Shown piece after piece: positions 60,727-64,000 of a stretch of 64,000 nt of DNA. Below the pieces are notes generated by a model, which saw nothing but the letters and a program-made list of their open reading frames with translations, made no database searches and was not told the origin of the DNA. The stretch spans positions 15,212,069 to 15,276,068 of the forward strand of contig OZ038463.1 in NCBI GenBank assembly GCA_964036295.1. The letters are read 5' to 3'. The first letter of the stretch is position 1. Each line of letters starts with the position of its first letter. The translations under genes and the position numbers were made by a program. The stretch is from Plumapathes pennacea. Lineage: Eukaryota > Cnidaria > Anthozoa > Antipatharia > Myriopathidae.

Positions 60727-61276
60727 ACTGAACACACTGTGAACAAAACCGCAATAATATTGTAAACAAGTATTGTGTTACATTCCTCGCTTTCAATTTT
60801 GTATTCGTTACAGAACACGAATACTCGAAAGCCTGATAGAAGAAACACATTCACATTCAGTTAAAAAAAGAAACAGATAAGTATTAAAGCGAAGGCTGGA
60901 TTAATCGTGGCCTCTGATTAGGAATAAGTGTTCGAAGTAAAACTGTCAAAATCGATTGTGCATCAAAAGATAAGTCACGCAATACTCTTTTCTTGCTGGC
61001 AGACGGACCCTTTCGCTCCTAAGCTCAAAATGCAGAGTCGCTCAACCTTTAAGAAGCAAGTGTATGCGTTTTGTAAAGATAATTTATAGTTTATTTAGGT
61101 TTCATTTTAGCAAGGTGTCAAAAGTCAAGTTCTCTTTTCTGTGTGATATTTTTGTGGTGAGAAACTGGAAGTCTCTCTTGGGAGTTCCGCTCGTCTCTAA
61201 TTTTCATTTTAGTTTATTCTGGCCTCGACCCAACTCACGCCGAGAACTCACTGGCAACGCCAGTCTAGTGGCGAGA
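60727..61276. repeat. dispersed repeat, copy 2 (partner at 6538-7040)
   Basis: Same orientation as copy 1. It carries an extra cctttcgctcctaagctcaa block near 61013 that also occurs around 37330. Confidence 0.75.
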
Positions 61277-62234
61277 GTTCATCTCGTAATGCAGACAAAT
61301 AGGAAATAACGAAAGACACTGTTTAAAATAATACATTCTTGATCCTTCATGATATTCTGATGTGTAATTATCAACTCTATATTTCTTTTTACATAATTTT
61401 GTTCGGCGAGTGGTTAAATTTTGATGAATCAACAAATTAATCAATTTTTACAGATTCCAGCGGTTTTCAAATGACTATCGTAAACTAATTGTAACCAAGT
61501 AACAAGTTAACAGAAATAGGAAAAAAAAATCTCCAATTCCCAGCAGAGGTATGTATTTCCTGACGTGGCCAGTCGTGAATATCCCACCTTGTTGGCGGAG
61601 CACAGCTCCTAATCTGATTGGCCAATGTTACACAAGGGTGCGCACGCACCTATATAAATAGGCCCTTTGCATCAAGCTAGTCACATGACCAAAACACGGC
61701 TTGCGTCCCAGCAACAGTTTCCGATACAAATCTTCTTATATTTCTGAACTTTAAAATGCCGCCCAGTAATTCGATCTACAAATGCTGCGACCCTGAAATT
61801 TTGCACTCCTTTATATTTTTCACGCTCTCCAATTTTGACACTCAAAAAAACCCGGTGATTAATTTTCAGTCACGTGATAGATATGCAAAGGGCCAATTCT
61901 TCTGCATGCATGTATGCCAATTCTGCAGGAATGTCTTCACACCCCTCTAGCAAGTTATCTCGCAATTTTTGCCTTGGCGCCATCAAGAGCGCAGGTGCAC
62001 TTCTTTATAATTATTCAAATTCCACTGTGTTGACCTTTGGAATTTACAACGCGCCAATCACAGTTTCTCCCTAATTTTCTTCAACATAAATCGTTACAAC
62101 TTGCTGAGATCGCCTTGCACAGTGTAACACCCCACCTCCGCAACTGCAAGGATGATTTTTCAACCGTTGCGAGACAAGCTGCTGAGAAAATTGCATAGTG
62201 TAACAGCGCCTCAAGCTAGACGCAAGTTTCAGAT
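61277..62234. other. no gene recognised
   Basis: A cacctatataaataggccc TATA-like stretch at about 61648-61666 could be a core promoter for a plus-strand transcript, but no convincing coding exon follows in the window. Confidence 0.4.
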
Positions 62235-62414
62235 TAGGCCCATCCACAGTAATAAGCTTCCATTTGAAAACGCATCTTTATCTCAGCGCTTGGGTGTGGA
62301 CAACGGTTTCCGAACACGGTTCCCAAAGTAACGGTTTTCGAAAACGATGCGTTATCAAATGAAGACGCCGTGGACTTGTGACTTAAATTTAAACGCATTG
62401 GTGTGAACAGAGCC
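62235..62414. mobile_element. 180-bp MITE with TTAGGCYC ends
   Basis: Left ttaggcccatccacag and right gtgtgaacagagcctaa are imperfect inverted ends. Inside, gaaaacgcat and cgttatcaaatg face each other, and ggtttccgaacacggtt pairs loosely with aacggttttcg. Similar ends occur near 34697 and 35783. Confidence 0.5.
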
Positions 62415-62908
62415 TAAACCTTCTAGTGTTGTCTCTAGTATTGAAAAAGAGTAGCATGCAAGAAACCAAATGAATATTAAAAACTCGTTACGGTCGAAAG
62501 TCATCGGAGAACCGCTCCGTTTTGTTTGGCTGTATACTCAGGAACTTTGTATTGACACAGTGATGGTATTTCAACCAGTCGACATCATTGGTCACGTGGC
62601 TTACTAATTTAAAATCGTTGGCCTAAGATTTTAGAAAGAGCAGAGAAGGGGTCAGTGTGTATACCACTGAAAATATACTATTTGGTGACATTTCAAGAGA
62701 ATTGGGGAAAAGACAGAGTTGCTCCCAGACTACTCGAAAACTTGGCGGCTTCGCATTACTGTCACCTAAATATACAACATTGGGTTAAAACTACTGCACC
62801 ACATGACCCACTGATAGACCAATCAGAGGCAGCTATTCTTGCTCCAGATCAGGCCCTCCAAAAACACACCCAAACTCAAGTCCAAGAACAAAACTGGGGC
62901 TGCATGAA

Positions 62909-64000
62909 CTAAAATATCTGACAACAGGCGCTGGACACATTCGCGACTGATGGATGCTTCAGTACTCGAAGGGTCTGGTGACCAGTTCCGGCCGGCCCCA
63001 CATCCTTCTTGCGCATGTTCATAGAAATGTACTCTAGTTCAGTAGACGGCACGTGGCACTTGCACGTGCCTTCCAACGTTCTATTGTCCTCGCACGTGCA
63101 GTGATGAATGTACTTCGCCGCACTGCTTTTGCGCTCGCGTCGCAGAAAGCTACTGCTCCTCCGGTAGTCCTTGTCGCAGTCTTCGATTAGAGGGCTGCGT
63201 TTTCCCGACGAGCTTTGCGCGCACCCCTCCCCGCTCGTCTCGGTGCCGAGTCTTTGGTTTTCTCTGTTGAGCCTCAACGTATCCTGCATTGCTTTGTCGC
63301 TGTCCTGTATTAAAGACGCGGCACGCTTTGTGTTGCCGTGATCTTCACAAGTACTTCCTTCGACGCTTGTCTCGGAGCTTAGCCTCATTTGGTTCTCTCT
63401 GTTCACTCTCAACGTATCCTGCGTTGTGTTACTGCTGTCCGACACCAGTATTTTCTTCCTGAAATCATCGACAGTGCTCCCTTCGCCATCAGACAAAAAA
63501 TTCCCGCTGATGTTTTCTTTGTTGCTCTCGTCAATAGAAGTGAGCGAGTGCTTCTCTACGGGCACAAAGCCATTGGCACTCAAACAATTCGTTTTCCCTC
63601 CGTGGCCTTGCTGACACGAGCCCTCCCCTTTTGTAAGGCTGTCATTATTTGACGAGTTCATTGAAGAGCCGCAGGTCGTTCGACCCAGCCCCCTACGACC
63701 TCCCCCGGCGCAGCCCGTCCCATCGTCCCCTTCGCTGCTACCGTCGTCATGGCTACCGCGCCTCGAGCTTGGTTTTTTACATCCGGCCTGCGCTTGGTTC
63801 GTTTTCAGTCTCCTCATGTGCTTCTCCAGCTCGTCCTCGTCGGAGCTACTGCAGCTGGAAGAGCGACGACTTCCCGTGGAGGGGACGGGTGAGAGCCTCC
63901 GCGTGTTACGCTTCGTCTTCATAACCCCACCCCCGGTGGGTTTCCGATTGCGTTCGATGCGAGGAGAGGCAGCGGGGCTGTCTTCTAGATCGGACTCACG
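62909..64000 (-). CDS. C-terminal part of an unknown Ser-rich protein (runs off the window)
   Basis: The frame is open from the window edge to the TAG at 62909-62911. An internal ATG at 63922 is preceded by 26 in-frame codons without a stop, so the gene very likely begins outside the window. The sequence is low-complexity and phospho-site rich: RRSSSCSSSDEDELEKHM, a Gly/Ser region, and two related blocks (TQDTLRVNRENQMRLSSETS and MQDTLRLNRENQRLGTETSG). A Cys cluster follows (HHCTCEDNRTLEGTCKCHV), and the tail is SSACCQIF. No folded domain is recognised. The final four residues CQIF fit a CaaX prenylation box. It probably acts as a disordered tail of a signalling protein, but the family is unknown. 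Confidence 0.7.
   Translation of the reverse strand, partial: RESDLEDSPAASPRIERNRKPTGGGVMKTKRNTRRLSPVPSTGSRRSSSCSSSDEDELEKHMRRLKTNQAQAGCKKPSSRRGSHDDGSSEGDDGTGCAGGGRRGLGRTTCGSSMNSSNNDSLTKGEGSCQQGHGGKTNCLSANGFVPVEKHSLTSIDESNKENISGNFLSDGEGSTVDDFRKKILVSDSSNTTQDTLRVNRENQMRLSSETSVEGSTCEDHGNTKRAASLIQDSDKAMQDTLRLNRENQRLGTETSGEGCAQSSSGKRSPLIEDCDKDYRRSSSFLRRERKSSAAKYIHHCTCEDNRTLEGTCKCHVPSTELEYISMNMRKKDVGPAGTGHQTLRVLKHPSVANVSSACCQIF

Noticed and set aside
63389..63924. Plus-strand frames opposite the Ser-rich gene
   Set aside because: Shadows of the minus-strand frame, which is longer, runs off the window and has coherent composition.

Overview
This window is eukaryotic and most likely from an anthozoan cnidarian, probably a stony coral or a close relative. 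It is AT-rich and intron-bearing, with GT-AG splice sites and long non-coding stretches. It is full of small fold-back elements, microsatellites and a CR1/L2-like retrotransposon. The gene content also fits: a TPR-CHAT protein with near-identical 40-residue repeats, a Deltex end, and a complete MTG/ETO (CBFA2T/nervy) corepressor gene. The species call is inference; no search was run.

Layout. (1) 1-378, + strand: the C-terminal end of a Deltex-type E3 ubiquitin ligase. (2) 2109-6302, - strand: a large single-exon TPR-CHAT protein. It has 22 repeat units in exact 120-bp register and an intact His/Cys dyad. (3) About 6.5-24 kb is dominated by repeats. A non-LTR retrotransposon (10.6-16.1 kb, - strand) is split by a 2.4-kb terminal-inverted-repeat element carrying two tandem arrays and five perfect CArG-box palindromes. 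Two copies of a roughly 3-kb segmental duplication follow, one of which contains a TTAA-flanked MITE absent from the other. (4) 18.9-30.3 kb holds a cluster of one fragment plus four intact intronless genes for Rab32/38/29-like proteins. All their G1-G5 nucleotide-binding motifs are degenerate, so they are pseudo-GTPases. Three are on the - strand and the fourth diverges on the + strand. (5) 37.9-45.9 kb, - strand: the MTG/ETO gene, reconstructed as 11 coding exons giving a 525-residue protein with NHR1-NHR4. A possible distal first exon lies at 55.85 kb. (6) 46-62 kb is non-coding as far as can be seen, with MITEs, hairpins, a tRNA-derived SINE and microsatellites. (7) 62909-64000, - strand: the C-terminal part of a Ser-rich, apparently disordered protein of unknown family, running off the window edge and ending in a CaaX-like tail.

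The most interesting signal is the pseudo-Rab cluster. Two tandem copies (25792-26535 and 27917-28660) are identical over their last 111 residues but differ at 15 positions before that. Ten of the 15 fall where Rab proteins have switch I and switch II, the effector-binding surfaces. In a 54-bp switch I stretch I count eight non-synonymous changes and one synonymous change. This suggests a family that lost GTP switching and is diversifying at its former effector-binding face. No operon-like cooperation between the genes is implied; they are ordinary neighbouring eukaryotic loci.
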